Shown: positions 1 through 8,709, numbered from the stretch's first letter. The stretch: 64,000 bases of DNA from Psychrilyobacter atlanticus DSM 19335 (GCF_000426625.1 NZ_KE384547.1:666986-730985), one strand, 5' to 3'. Program-made: numbers and translations. Notes: generated from the sequence alone by a model not told the origin.

Positions 1-25
1 TTATAAAATAACTTATTATAAGGAT

Positions 26-343
26 ATGAAAAAATTAAAAACTGAAGATTTATTGGTGGGAAAGGCAATGAGAGAAAATTACCTTGATTCTGTTGTAGAG
101 TTAAATAAAATTTCAAAGGATGCCAATAAGATGAAGGTAGAATTTTATTATAGGGTTAAAATAAAGAACAGGGAAGGGAAAGAAGGAGAAAAAGAATATG
201 ATGAATTTAAGCTAGGAGAAAAACTTATTACTGTAAAAAAAATAAGTGCAGAAAAATATCTGAAGGAGTTGGAAGAAAAAACAAATAAAAAAGAGAAAGA
301 AGGAACGGTAGAGATGAAAAATAAGGCAGAGAAAAAAGGATAG
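26..343 (+). CDS. Hypothetical lysine/glutamate-rich small protein (105 aa)
   Basis: I do not recognise this protein. It is short, soluble-looking and dominated by Lys and Glu, especially in its last third, which is probably a charged helix or coiled coil. There is no signal peptide, membrane segment or cysteine. The ATG follows a TAAGG-type ribosome site at the left edge of the window, and a terminator hairpin follows the stop. It could be the last gene of an operon that begins outside the window. Coding is supported by the start context and terminator, not by homology. Confidence 0.65.
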   Translation: MKKLKTEDLLVGKAMRENYLDSVVELNKISKDANKMKVEFYYRVKIKNREGKEGEKEYDEFKLGEKLITVKKISAEKYLKELEEKTNKKEKEGTVEMKNKAEKKG

Positions 344-351
344 TTAATAAA

Positions 352-377
352 AAAACTCAAGATTATCCTTGAGTTTT
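352..377. terminator. Bidirectional intrinsic terminator
   Basis: A 10-bp stem (AAAACTCAAG paired with CTTGAGTTTT, 6-nt loop) has a T-run on both strands. It lies between the convergent genes at 26-343 (+) and 363-935 (-) and contains the stop codon of the minus-strand gene. Confidence 0.85.
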
Positions 378-935
378 TTTTATTTCCTCCATATCCTTCC
401 AAGTCAGCCACTTGGGACTGCCCTTTTTCTTATCACTATTTCTGATTAAAAAATTAGGATCATAGGTAGGGTTTACTTTGATTCCTCCATCCCAATCGTA
501 AGTTTTCCCACGAATTTCAGAAATCTTTAATGTATCATCTCTCAGTAAAAATCGGCTGACCTCTTGTCCAAGGGTAATGATTACTTTAGGATTTAAAAGG
601 GCAATCTGCATATCTAAAACATCTGCATAGATCTTTTTCTCTTCCTCAGAAAGATCCTTTAACCTTAAATTGCACTTTACAATATTGGTAAGATAAAATT
701 CCTCAGGTGACAGGTCGACCAATTCATATAGGTTTTTAAAGAATGCACCGCTGCTGTTAGGAGCTACCCTTAGGTTTTCATCCTCAAAAAGATTAGGGTC
801 ATCTCCTATAAATAAAAGGTTGGAATTTCTATTCCCCCCTCCTAATAATACTTTACTGTCTTTTTCACTTTTCTTAAAAATCTTACAGGTATTTATCTCA
901 AAATTGAGTTCTTCCCATAAATTATTAATTTTCAT
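363..935 (-). CDS. Uracil-DNA glycosylase family 4-like protein with degenerate motifs
   Basis: The 190-aa length and overall pattern match family 4 uracil-DNA glycosylases, which remove uracil from DNA and carry a 4Fe-4S cluster. Several hallmarks are altered. Of the four cluster cysteines only two remain (C17, C88). The other positions read Phe20 and Tyr103 when compared with the Thermotoga enzyme as I remember it. The usual GEGPG-type uracil motif is GDDPNLFED (residues 44-52). The HPS-type loop is DPN, with Asp159 in place of the conserved His. The fold seems kept, but iron-sulfur binding and standard glycosylase activity are doubtful. It is a divergent or repurposed UDG-fold protein, or an inactive one. 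The reading frame is intact. Confidence 0.75.
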   Translation of the reverse strand: MKINNLWEELNFEINTCKIFKKSEKDSKVLLGGGNRNSNLLFIGDDPNLFEDENLRVAPNSSGAFFKNLYELVDLSPEEFYLTNIVKCNLRLKDLSEEEKKIYADVLDMQIALLNPKVIITLGQEVSRFLLRDDTLKISEIRGKTYDWDGGIKVNPTYDPNFLIRNSDKKKGSPKWLTWKDMEEIKKTQG

Positions 936-994
936 ATTTACCTCCTATCTTTTCTTTTTTTGCCAAATAAAAAATATCGTAGACTAAGTTTAGA

Positions 995-1085
995 CTTTTT
1001 TTCTAGATTATAAAAATCGAAGTTTATAGTCGTTATACTTCAGCAGTACTGTTTCTACAATGACGATCGTGTCTTACTCACTAAG
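995..1085 (-). repeat. Partial copy of dispersed hairpin repeat (RA family, 3' half)
   Basis: This stretch is close to the reverse complement of 63585-63690. It shares the runs CGAAGTTTATAGTCGT and CTTCAGCAGTACTGTTTCTA plus a degenerate TCTAGA end. The two-hairpin 5' half of the family is absent here. It sits between the UDG-like gene and the WalJ-like gene. Confidence 0.75.
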
Positions 1086-1088
1086 AGA

Positions 1089-1865
1089 TTATTTTTTTAA
1101 TTTATATATAGGTGTAACAGTATTTTGTCTTACAATCTCAAGGTCGATATTTATATCATTTTTTATCAATTCAAATTCCACAGTATTATAAGCGAGGTCA
1201 TAGCAGTTACTGTCATTGCTCACATGAACTAAATAAACTTTTTCTAAGTCTTCATGGTATAGTTCAGTCAAAAATTTTGCAGTATCCTCATTGCAGAGGT
1301 GACCATTTCTTCCTTTTACACGTGACTTTAGATCCCAAGGGTAGTCACAATTCATAAGCATGTTATAATCGTAGTTACACTCAATGATAGCAATTTGAGA
1401 GCCTTTAAACTGCTCCCGAACAATATTGGTAATATGTCCTATGTCAGTAGCCAAAGTAAGTTTTTTTCCCATATATTCTACTGAAAAGCCAATAGTTCTC
1501 TCAGCGTCATGCATAACATCAAATGGAGTTATTGCTACAGTCTCTAAATAAAATTTTCCCTCTATAAAATTTAGATTAGAAGGGTCTATCTTTCCTAATT
1601 TATGCTTACAGGCATCGTAGCTTTCCTCGGTTATATAGATAGGCAGATTATATTTCCTGGATATAATCCCGGCTCCTAAAACATGATCTCCATGTTCATG
1701 GGTTATGAGGAGAGCCTGAATATCATTGATATCTTCTTCTATAACTTCTAATTTTTCTTTTATTTTTTTCCCGCTAAATCCAGCATCGATTAAAATTTTA
1801 ACATTGTTTATCTCGATAAAAATAGAGTTTCCAGAACTTCCGCTCCCTAGTATTGATACTTTCAT
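1089..1865 (-). CDS. WalJ/YycJ-like MBL-fold metallohydrolase
   Basis: This is a 258-aa metallo-beta-lactamase-fold hydrolase. The metal motif THEHGDH is at residues 55-61, and the start matches the YycJ/WalJ pattern (SILGSGSSGNS at residues 4-14). In Firmicutes the family is linked to cell-wall and DNA-repair phenotypes, and 5'-3' exonuclease activity has been proposed. No WalRK two-component genes are adjacent, so only the family assignment is firm. Further metal ligands are plausible at the DIGH and HVSND segments. It appears monocistronic, starting from an ATG with no strong upstream ribosome site. Confidence 0.85.
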   Translation of the reverse strand: MKVSILGSGSSGNSIFIEINNVKILIDAGFSGKKIKEKLEVIEEDINDIQALLITHEHGDHVLGAGIISRKYNLPIYITEESYDACKHKLGKIDPSNLNFIEGKFYLETVAITPFDVMHDAERTIGFSVEYMGKKLTLATDIGHITNIVREQFKGSQIAIIECNYDYNMLMNCDYPWDLKSRVKGRNGHLCNEDTAKFLTELYHEDLEKVYLVHVSNDSNCYDLAYNTVEFELIKNDINIDLEIVRQNTVTPIYKLKK

Positions 1866-1966
1866 AAATTTCCTTTCAAATTAAATTATTCAATAATTGT
1901 TTTAGTCTTTTTAAAATTGACAGTTTTATATTCCTTATATTATATCATAAATTTGAAATAAAAAAA

Positions 1967-1983
1967 GGCGACTTGTAGTCGCC
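1967..1983 (-). terminator. Terminator of the 68-aa gene
   Basis: The stem GGCGACT/AGTCGCC is followed, reading the minus strand, by a long T-run. It lies about 30 bp beyond the stop of the gene at 2011-2217. Confidence 0.8.
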
Positions 1984-2010
1984 GAAAATCTATAAAATTA
2001 TTTCTATAAA

Positions 2011-2217
2011 TTATCTGTAATTTAAGATAGTGTTGGAATTAAATGATCTTTCTAAAGATAAAAATGTTTTATCCAAGTCATTGGTATTTATTTTTATAAT
2101 CTTATCATTCAACTCGAATAATATTGTGTATGTATTGTTAACCTTAGTAATACCACATACAATAGAGATAGTATCAAACTCAAATACCCATTTATTCTTC
2201 CTTGATGAAACTTTCAT
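2011..2217 (-). CDS. Hypothetical small protein (68 aa)
   Basis: I do not recognise this protein. It is a small beta-rich polypeptide with no signal peptide or membrane segment. A strong ribosome site (AGGAGGAG) lies just upstream of the ATG on the minus strand and a clear terminator lies downstream, so it is probably expressed on its own. The pattern of short alternating hydrophobic strands could suit a small regulatory or DNA/RNA-binding domain, but nothing specific is visible. Confidence 0.65.
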   Translation of the reverse strand: MKVSSRKNKWVFEFDTISIVCGITKVNNTYTILFELNDKIIKINTNDLDKTFLSLERSFNSNTILNYR

Positions 2218-2328
2218 AAAAACTCCTCCTAGTTATCTTTATTTATATATAACTATTATAACTTCATAATCTTAATTTGTCAATAAAAACTATCTGTATT
2301 TTAAGATAAGGTTTAGAGTAAAAAAAAA

Positions 2329-2347
2329 AGGAGGGCTTCACCCTCCT
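2329..2347 (-). terminator. Terminator downstream of flavodoxin gene
   Basis: The stem AGGAGGG/CCCTCCT is followed on the minus strand by nine or more T residues. It lies directly after the flavodoxin stop codon and ends the tcdA-flavodoxin unit. Confidence 0.85.
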
Positions 2348-2358
2348 AAATTAATTTT

Positions 2359-2859
2359 TTAGTTAAATTCTTTTTTAATAACTTCAAGCCAGTCATAGAT
2401 CCTGTCAGGAGTCATGTCATCTTGATTTTCTTCGTCTAAAACTAACCCCATAAATTTACCTTCAATGATAGCTTCACATTCTTCAAAATGATATCCATCT
2501 GTAGAAGTTAATCCAATAATCTTCCCGCCATTTTTAATGATGATCTTATATAAAATCTCTAAAGCTCCTACAAAGGATTCTCCAAATGTAGTCTGGCTTC
2601 CTAAACCTACGAGAGCTAAAGTTTTACCACTAAGATCAATTTTTTTAAAATTTTCTATAACAGCTTCCCAGTGAGCTTCTAATTCACCAAATCCGTAACT
2701 AGGTGTAACTAAGATTAGATTTTCAAATTCTTTTATTTTTTCAATCCCGTTGGCTACATCAAATATTTCAACCTCATCTCTCAGATTAAAATCAAATTCA
2801 TCAACTACACCAGTAGTTCTTCCACCGGTAGTTCCATAAAATAATCCTATTTTTTTCAT
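2359..2859 (-). CDS. Flavodoxin (long-chain type)
   Basis: This 166-aa FMN-binding electron carrier has the phosphate-binding loop GTTGGRT (residues 9-15), two further FMN loops around TPSYGFGE and GLGSQTTFGE, and the C-terminal strand-helix typical of long-chain flavodoxins. It would carry low-potential electrons in the cytoplasm, for example to a radical-SAM enzyme, pyruvate:flavodoxin oxidoreductase or hydrogenase; the partner is not shown here. It lies 16 bp downstream of tcdA on the same strand and is followed by a terminator, so the two are probably co-transcribed. Confidence 0.92.
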   Translation of the reverse strand: MKKIGLFYGTTGGRTTGVVDEFDFNLRDEVEIFDVANGIEKIKEFENLILVTPSYGFGELEAHWEAVIENFKKIDLSGKTLALVGLGSQTTFGESFVGALEILYKIIIKNGGKIIGLTSTDGYHFEECEAIIEGKFMGLVLDEENQDDMTPDRIYDWLEVIKKEFN

Positions 2860-2875
2860 CTATATCAACTCCTAT

Positions 2876-3583
2876 TTAACTTTTTATTAGATCTTTAATT
2901 ACTTCTCCGGCTATAACAAGCCCTGCTACTGAAGGGACAAAGGAGACACTTCCTACATTGACAGCTTTTTCCCTAGAACCATCTAGGTTTTTAGGTTTTA
3001 TAGCAATCTCTGTAGAAAAAACTGTTTTAACTTTTTTTATCCTTCTTTTTTTTAGCTCCTGTCTTATAGTACGAGCCAAAGGACATACACTGGTTTTGCT
3101 GATGTCTGCAATCTGTATAGTTGTAGGATCCAATTTATTTCCAAATCCCATGGAGGAGATTATAGGGATATTTCTATCTTTACTAATCTCAATTAAAGCT
3201 AATTTAGCAGAAACAGTATCTATGGCATCTACAATATAATCATATTTTATATGATCAAATAAAGTTTTGGCATTTTCAGGTGTAACCCTTAGATTATGGA
3301 TATTAACTACAGCATTAGGGTTTATATCCAAGATACGATCTTTAAATAACTTTGTTTTTTCTTCTCCGATAGAGCTGTGTGTAGCTATAATTTGTCTGTT
3401 TAAATTAGTGATATCCACAGTATCAAAGTCAACTAAAGTTATAGTTCCGATACCTGCACGACTCAGTGATTCTATAGTGAATCCTCCTACGCCACCTAAT
3501 CCGAAGACAATTACCGAAGAATTTATTAATTTGTGTGTGTTTTCCTCTCCAATAAGGAGGGACTGTCTACTAAATTGTTTCAT
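2876..3583 (-). CDS. tcdA: tRNA threonylcarbamoyladenosine dehydratase TcdA
   Basis: This 235-aa E1-like ThiF/MoeB-fold protein has the nucleotide-binding loop GLGGVGG (residues 28-34) and the adenylation segment around DFDTVDITNLNRQ (52-64). Length and motifs fit TcdA (CsdL), which converts t6A37 of tRNA to the cyclic ct6A form using ATP, rather than ThiF or MoeB. The segment CPLARTIRQELKKR is typical of the tcdA branch as I recall it. It is the first gene of a two-gene unit with flavodoxin. I see no csdA/csdE sulfur-transfer genes nearby. Confidence 0.9.
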   Translation of the reverse strand: MKQFSRQSLLIGEENTHKLINSSVIVFGLGGVGGFTIESLSRAGIGTITLVDFDTVDITNLNRQIIATHSSIGEEKTKLFKDRILDINPNAVVNIHNLRVTPENAKTLFDHIKYDYIVDAIDTVSAKLALIEISKDRNIPIISSMGFGNKLDPTTIQIADISKTSVCPLARTIRQELKKRRIKKVKTVFSTEIAIKPKNLDGSREKAVNVGSVSFVPSVAGLVIAGEVIKDLIKS

Positions 3584-3934
3584 TTATATTTCTCCTTTTA
3601 AAACCTTTTTTACTTTAGATGTAAAAATAAGGTATTTAGATTATAAATAATTATATAATATTTGATTTTTTTAATCAAGAATTTTAAAAAATAGACAATG
3701 TGACGTTAAATTCAATTAATAAAAATTAAAATTTTCTAGGTAATAAAAAAACCATACTTTTCAGTATGGTTTTTTATTTTGGTCTCACCATATTACAATA
3801 ATTTTACTAGGGAAGAAAAATATTGTGTGAGCCAAACAAGAAATAAGATTATTACTAGGGAAAGAATATTTATTTCTTAAAGGTATTATATTAAAATTTT
3901 TTAATAATTGCAACTTAAATTTATTTATTTTTAT
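3584..3934. other. Intergenic region with terminator and a short direct repeat
   Basis: No gene is visible. The stretch holds the citG-side terminator at 3745-3776, the tcdA upstream region, and two copies of TTACTAGGGAA (3804-3814 and 3852-3862) in AT-rich DNA. Related ACTAGGGAA strings occur in the leader at about 44782 and elsewhere, so the repeat may be incidental. Confidence 0.5.
3745..3776. terminator. Terminator downstream of citG
   Basis: The stem AAAAAACCATAC/GTATGGTTTTTT has T-runs on both strands. It lies beyond the citG stop on the minus strand, so it probably ends the citCXG transcript. Confidence 0.8.
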
Positions 3935-4783
3935 TTAAGAAAAAAAAGATTCTTTTAATTTACTGATAAAAACGGTTAAAGCCAATAGATCTGCGCATCC
4001 TCCGGGACTAATACCATTTTTTTCATTGTGATAATTTAAATTATTAATTTCATAAATATTATCTGAATTATTAAATCCACCCAAATTTATTAAAATTTCA
4101 GAGTTTTTTTGTAAATTTAAAAGGGTATCGTAGTCATGCCTGTGAAGTATGGTAGTATCTTTACATTGGCTCATAATTCCTAAAAGTGCCTGAACTAAAC
4201 GATTATTTTGTCCCAATTCTTTGGTAGAATCATAGAGATCTAAGGCATAGTTAAAGACTATTGGAAATCCCATCTCTGCTTCTCCACGAACCCCGCTAAT
4301 GCCATACTCTAAAAAAATTTTTTCTCCATGAGTAAGGCTGGTTTTAGTACTGAGGTTTTTAAGCTCACTTTCTACTATACCAGCGGTCATACTTTTTATC
4401 AGCTTAGAGATTTCATTAAAATCTCTACCATCATATAAAATTTTGCTGCTGGCAGTTATCCCTAAACCCAAAACAAAGATCATCCCCTTATGGGTATTAA
4501 CACCATTAGTTTTAGCAAACATAGCCTTCTCAGCTTTTTCACCAATTTTTCTGGCATGGGCAAAAATTTTGTTAATAGGGTCGTTAGAATATCCGGCATA
4601 AGCCATCTCTAAAAAATATCTGTTTAGGGCAGTAGTACTATCTATAAAGGTAAAATAATCCATATCTGTATGACTTCCAGAAGATACAGGGGAAACTAAA
4701 CCAAAGGAGGGAAAGCAGGAAACTTCGTAGATCATAGCTTCAGTGGCAAATTCACCTAATTTAAATATTATGTCGTTATACAT
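3935..4783 (-). CDS. citG: Triphosphoribosyl-dephospho-CoA synthase (CitG)
   Basis: CitG makes 2'-(5''-triphosphoribosyl)-3'-dephospho-CoA, the precursor of the citrate lyase prosthetic group, from dephospho-CoA and ATP. The 282-aa protein shows the family motifs HTDMDYFTFIDS (residues 38-49) and NTHKG (96-100), and a Gly-rich C-terminal segment (SPGGCADLLA). It is third in the order citC-citX-citG on the minus strand. A gap of about 130 bp with small hairpins separates it from citX. The lyase subunit genes citD, citE and citF are not in this window. Confidence 0.92.
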   Translation of the reverse strand: MYNDIIFKLGEFATEAMIYEVSCFPSFGLVSPVSSGSHTDMDYFTFIDSTTALNRYFLEMAYAGYSNDPINKIFAHARKIGEKAEKAMFAKTNGVNTHKGMIFVLGLGITASSKILYDGRDFNEISKLIKSMTAGIVESELKNLSTKTSLTHGEKIFLEYGISGVRGEAEMGFPIVFNYALDLYDSTKELGQNNRLVQALLGIMSQCKDTTILHRHDYDTLLNLQKNSEILINLGGFNNSDNIYEINNLNYHNEKNGISPGGCADLLALTVFISKLKESFFS

Positions 4784-4906
4784 TTTTAACTCCTTTTATT
4801 ATGGCTAATTGGATGTAACATCATGTTTGTTTTTTATTATCTAGCAAATTATAAATTTATTGAATAAATAATAGGCTATAAAGAGCTAGATTGTGCCTGT
4901 TTGGAT

Positions 4907-4921
4907 GCAACGTCACGTTGC
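4907..4921. repeat. Small hairpin repeat, GGATGCAACGT type
   Basis: The palindrome GCAACGT-C-ACGTTGC is preceded by TTGGAT and followed by a T-run in plus orientation. It contains the citX stop codon. A near copy lies at 36403-36417 beside yqeH and a decayed copy at 4814-4828. It could be a terminator-like element or a small dispersed palindrome. Confidence 0.6.
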
Positions 4922-5446
4922 TTTTTTATTGTGTTTATCTGTATAATTTAAAGCTAAATTTTTATAATCTGAAACTTTAATTTCTATATATTTCAAAATA
5001 TCCTCTAAACTATGTTTTCGACTTCTTACACAATTATGGGCAGGAGCGGAACAAATAAAGCACTTTCTCGGAGGAAATCCGAGATCAGTCCGACTCAAAG
5101 TATGGTTATTCAGATCTAATATATCGATATCTACCAATCTTCCCAAAGGATGATTAGTTTCTATATCTACTGTCATTTTTTTTAACTGAGAAGGAGAAGT
5201 GTCGATACTTAAAAGGTAAACATTCCCTTCAAAGGAATCGATTTTTTTTATATTAATGGGAGAAACCCTGGATAAGATTGTCTCATACATTACTTCTATA
5301 ATATACTTAGTTGTTTTATTATTTTTATCTATTCCTGGGTAGTTAGCTCGGATTACAAGGAGGGGTAGATTAAACTTTTTAATTAATTCCTCTTGCAAAT
5401 AAGCCCGATTTTCTCTAGCATCTAAAATATCCATTGGATTTATCAT
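4913..5446 (-). CDS. citX: Apo-citrate lyase phosphoribosyl-dephospho-CoA transferase (CitX)
   Basis: CitX transfers the triphosphoribosyl-dephospho-CoA made by CitG onto the acyl carrier subunit CitD. The 177-aa protein has the diagnostic segment GFPPRKCFIC (residues 123-132), followed by a further Cys (C139) and RSRKHS. It begins 5 bp after citC, so the two are translated from one message. Its stop codon lies inside a small hairpin. Family assignment is clear. The acceptor would be CitD or a related acyl carrier protein encoded elsewhere. Confidence 0.92.
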   Translation of the reverse strand: MINPMDILDARENRAYLQEELIKKFNLPLLVIRANYPGIDKNNKTTKYIIEVMYETILSRVSPINIKKIDSFEGNVYLLSIDTSPSQLKKMTVDIETNHPLGRLVDIDILDLNNHTLSRTDLGFPPRKCFICSAPAHNCVRSRKHSLEDILKYIEIKVSDYKNLALNYTDKHNKKAT

Positions 5447-5451
5447 AATAG

Positions 5452-6507
5452 TTAATGGGGAGTATTAGAATTTATAATTTTCTTAATTACTTCCTTACCC
5501 TCCTCTGATCTTAAATAATTTAGTGTTATCGTTGGAATAAATTCCGAAAGCTTATCCAAAGCTTCTCTGCCCTCTTTTTTTATAAGATTTCGTACTTTAG
5601 AAGCACTTATATAATTTTCAGGTGTAGCTATCCACTTTCTGGGGATAACCTCTACTTCTACACCATGATTTTCTAGTACACTTACTAATGCTTCATTATA
5701 ATTTTTTGTGACAGGACAATAGGGCTCCTCTCCAAGCATCCTTTTAGTTATATTAAATTGTTTACAAAAATATTTTGAAAAAACAGTAGCATCTAATTTT
5801 GTATATGCACTTAAAACTTTGGTTTCTTCCCTTAAGAAATATGCCGGGAAAGTAGCAGAGGAGATTATATATTTTCCGCCAGGAATAACTGTGACATTTT
5901 TTAAATCTGCCACTCCATTTTTTACCATGTGGTATCTGTCTACAAATGGGAAAAGTGATTTATCCTCTTCAACTATAAAGACAAGAACTTGTTCTGATTT
6001 TAAGCTGGCTTCTTCAATGAGATATCGATGTCCCAGAGTGAAGGGGTTACAATTCATAACAAGTGCTGTTTTAGGAATAGAACTATCTACACCATATAAT
6101 TTTTTCATAGTAGCCAAACTTTTATGGATATCATTAAATCCATATTCTAATAATGAAACCTCTTCTACACTGGCTATGACCTTATAACCAAAGGACTTAA
6201 AGGTAGTTTCATAGATGGGTTTTGTAAAGATAAATGAATGGAAGATCCCCTCTTGAAAGAGTCTATCCTGGATAGCTGTAATGAGAAGATTAGTAATTCC
6301 TTCCCCTTGGACCGAATGATTTACAGCAAATCCTTTTAAAACATCTTTAGCTTTTGAACAGGTAGCAATAATTTTATTGTTATCTCTGATAACAACGGTA
6401 TAATCGATATCTTTTTCGTAATCTAATTGAAATGTAGATAGAAAAGACCTAATTTCACTTACTTCTTCTATATTTGTTAGATGTAATTTTTCAACATTAT
6501 AATTCAT
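5452..6507 (-). CDS. citC: [Citrate (pro-3S)-lyase] ligase (CitC)
   Basis: CitC acetylates the thiol of the citrate lyase prosthetic group using acetate and ATP, which switches the lyase on. The 351-aa protein has an N-terminal GNAT-like domain (about residues 1-125) and a nucleotidyltransferase domain that begins at MNCNPFTLGH (151-160), the T/HxGH-type ATP site. It is the first gene of citC-citX-citG, with an AT-rich upstream region shared with the divergent EAL gene. Citrate fermentation fits known Ilyobacter/Propionigenium-type metabolism, but a citrate transporter and the lyase are not visible here. Confidence 0.92.
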   Translation of the reverse strand: MNYNVEKLHLTNIEEVSEIRSFLSTFQLDYEKDIDYTVVIRDNNKIIATCSKAKDVLKGFAVNHSVQGEGITNLLITAIQDRLFQEGIFHSFIFTKPIYETTFKSFGYKVIASVEEVSLLEYGFNDIHKSLATMKKLYGVDSSIPKTALVMNCNPFTLGHRYLIEEASLKSEQVLVFIVEEDKSLFPFVDRYHMVKNGVADLKNVTVIPGGKYIISSATFPAYFLREETKVLSAYTKLDATVFSKYFCKQFNITKRMLGEEPYCPVTKNYNEALVSVLENHGVEVEVIPRKWIATPENYISASKVRNLIKKEGREALDKLSEFIPTITLNYLRSEEGKEVIKKIINSNTPH

Positions 6508-6755
6508 AATAAAAAACCCCTTTTATTTTATAATTAAATATACCATAGAACAAAAAAAGTGTAAATAAAGGAATATTTGTGTAAAAATAGAATGAAAAAA
6601 TTGAAAAACAAATTAATTTCTTTTAATAAATGGAATTTTAATTTGCAAAACTTACAAATAAAATATATATTTAATAGTAAGAAAAAAATACAGGTGTAAT
6701 AACCAATGGCCGTAAACATGATTATTTAATAAATAATTTAAATCGAGGAGAATAA

Positions 6756-8678
6756 ATGAAGGTTAAGCAGAATGTGAAAATATTTATACTACTGACAATA
6801 GGGATATTTATCTATGGGTACTTAGGGTATTCATATTTGAGAGATAAGGAGCTACAGGAAATAAATTCTAACCTTTATAGAGCAGCAAAAAATATACCGT
6901 ATTATTTAGGAAATGATTATACATTTAAAAATATGGATAAAAACTCCCATACCGATGAAGAAGCATTAAAAACGACAGAGATTTTGAATGAGATGTCAAG
7001 AGCAAATAAGGTTGACTACCTATATACTATAGTAGATGAAAAAGGCATGCCTACTTATACAGCAGTTGGAGGAGACGTTGAGGAATATATCGACAAAGTA
7101 AGAGATAAGGATTCAACGGAACTTTACTGGATAAATTTTCAAGATTTGGAAGATGATTCTATAAAGGAAACTATCGATGTATTGAAAAACAAAAGTATTC
7201 ATTATATAGATAGTACAGATAAAGGTGGAGGATTTAGATCTGTATATCTTGTGTTAGAATCTAAAGACGGAAGAAAATATATTGCCGGTGCAGATATAAA
7301 GATGAAAAATTTAAATTTAAGAATTTTAGAAAAATTTACCTATATAATATTAAATGGTGTTTTAATAATACTGCTAGTTCTTTTATTGATCTCTACTACA
7401 AGGAGAATACTCAGCCAAAAAGAAAAAATTACCGAAGAACTCTATATAAAATCTAATTTTGATAATCTTACAGGGGTATTAAAAAGAGAAAAAGGTATGG
7501 AAAAATTGAATGAATTAATAAATTATAATAACGCCAATAAAATCAATAAAAAGATATATTTTGGATTGTTTGATATAGTTGATTTAACTTATATTAATAA
7601 TGAATTTGGTATGGAAATAGGGGATAAGGCAATAATTTCTTTGGTTTCTATATTGAAAGAAACATTTAGAAGTAGTGATAAAATTATAAGATTAAATGGA
7701 GATCAATTTTTAGTGGTTATTGAAGGGTCAGTTGATTCGGGAGAAATAATAAAATTAGAAAAAAGGTTTTTAGAAAATATAGAAAAATTCAATGAAATTA
7801 AGGGGAATGAATATAAAATATTTATTTGTAAAGTTTTTAAGGAATATAAGAGAGATCTATCGATAAAAACTGCTATGAAGACTTTATTTGATCAGCTTGA
7901 TTTTGAAAAAAAACATGGAGATGGTGCATTTTATCTTTTAGGGAATGATATAAAAAAAGGAATAGAAAAAAAAGAGTTTAAAATATATTATCAACCTAAA
8001 GTGAATTTAAATACTAAAAAGGTTGAGTTTGAAGCACTTATGAGGTGGGATCACCCTGAAAAAGGTAATATATCTCCAGGGATATTTATACCAATAGCTG
8101 AAAAATCCTCCTTGATTATAGATTTGACTTATTTTCTAATAGAGCAGGTAAAAAAAGATATAGTGAGATTAAAAACTTCTGTATCATTAAATATATCTCC
8201 AATACATTTTAATAAAAAATATTTTTCAGAGGAGATTATAACTAAGCATGGGACTTTAAAAGGTATTAATTTTGAACTTACCGAAGGAGCATTTATAGAC
8301 GATATCGATAAATCTATTGAAAAGATGGAAAATTTAAAAAAAATAGGGATCAATTTTTTTATAGATGATTTTGGTACAGGGTATTCTTCCCTTTCTTACC
8401 TGTCGAAGCTGCCGATAACTACCTTAAAAATTGACCGTTCATTTGTAATAAATATGTTTGAATGTACTGAAAATATGAAGATTATAAAAACTATCATAGA
8501 ATTAGGTAAGAGCTTAGGTTTAGAAGTGATAGTGGAAGGAACAGAGACTATAGAAGAGATAAATATGTTAAAGGAGATGGGAGTAGAAATTTTTCAAGGG
8601 TATTATTATGGTAAACCAGAAGAATTAGATGAAGTAATAAAAAAATTAGATAAAGATGAGTATACTAAAAAAATCTAA
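6756..8678 (+). CDS. Membrane c-di-GMP phosphodiesterase: degenerate GGDEF plus EAL
   Basis: This 640-aa protein has a TM segment at about residues 8-27, a roughly 160-residue extracytoplasmic sensor, a second TM (about 192-212), then GGDEF and EAL domains. The GGDEF signature reads NGDQF (about residue 314), so diguanylate cyclase activity is unlikely, although GTP could still be sensed. The EAL domain keeps EALMRW, NIS, ELTE, DDFGTGYSS, KIDRSF and VEGTET, so hydrolysis of c-di-GMP to pGpG is expected. It has its own ribosome site (CGAGGAG) and terminator. It stands just upstream of the hybrid kinase operon, whose last gene encodes a cyclase with an intact site, so both directions of c-di-GMP turnover are present. 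Confidence 0.92.
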   Translation: MKVKQNVKIFILLTIGIFIYGYLGYSYLRDKELQEINSNLYRAAKNIPYYLGNDYTFKNMDKNSHTDEEALKTTEILNEMSRANKVDYLYTIVDEKGMPTYTAVGGDVEEYIDKVRDKDSTELYWINFQDLEDDSIKETIDVLKNKSIHYIDSTDKGGGFRSVYLVLESKDGRKYIAGADIKMKNLNLRILEKFTYIILNGVLIILLVLLLISTTRRILSQKEKITEELYIKSNFDNLTGVLKREKGMEKLNELINYNNANKINKKIYFGLFDIVDLTYINNEFGMEIGDKAIISLVSILKETFRSSDKIIRLNGDQFLVVIEGSVDSGEIIKLEKRFLENIEKFNEIKGNEYKIFICKVFKEYKRDLSIKTAMKTLFDQLDFEKKHGDGAFYLLGNDIKKGIEKKEFKIYYQPKVNLNTKKVEFEALMRWDHPEKGNISPGIFIPIAEKSSLIIDLTYFLIEQVKKDIVRLKTSVSLNISPIHFNKKYFSEEIITKHGTLKGINFELTEGAFIDDIDKSIEKMENLKKIGINFFIDDFGTGYSSLSYLSKLPITTLKIDRSFVINMFECTENMKIIKTIIELGKSLGLEVIVEGTETIEEINMLKEMGVEIFQGYYYGKPEELDEVIKKLDKDEYTKKI

Positions 8679-8683
8679 AATAA

Positions 8684-8709
8684 AAAAAATGGGGAACCCC
8701 CATTTTTTT
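8684..8709 (+). terminator. Terminator after the EAL gene
   Basis: The stem AAAAAATGGGG/CCCCATTTTTT begins within about 10 bp of the stop codon and is followed by T residues. It separates the EAL gene from the hybrid kinase operon. Confidence 0.88.

Noticed and set aside
6534-6719. 61-codon frame on the minus strand upstream of citC
   Set aside because: It is a Phe/Leu/Ile/Tyr-rich translation of AT-rich intergenic DNA, with no convincing ribosome site; it is probably chance.
6508-6755. c-di-GMP riboswitch before the EAL gene
   Set aside because: The leader has GGTGTAATAACCAATGGCC, but neither the class I nor the class II core could be recognised.
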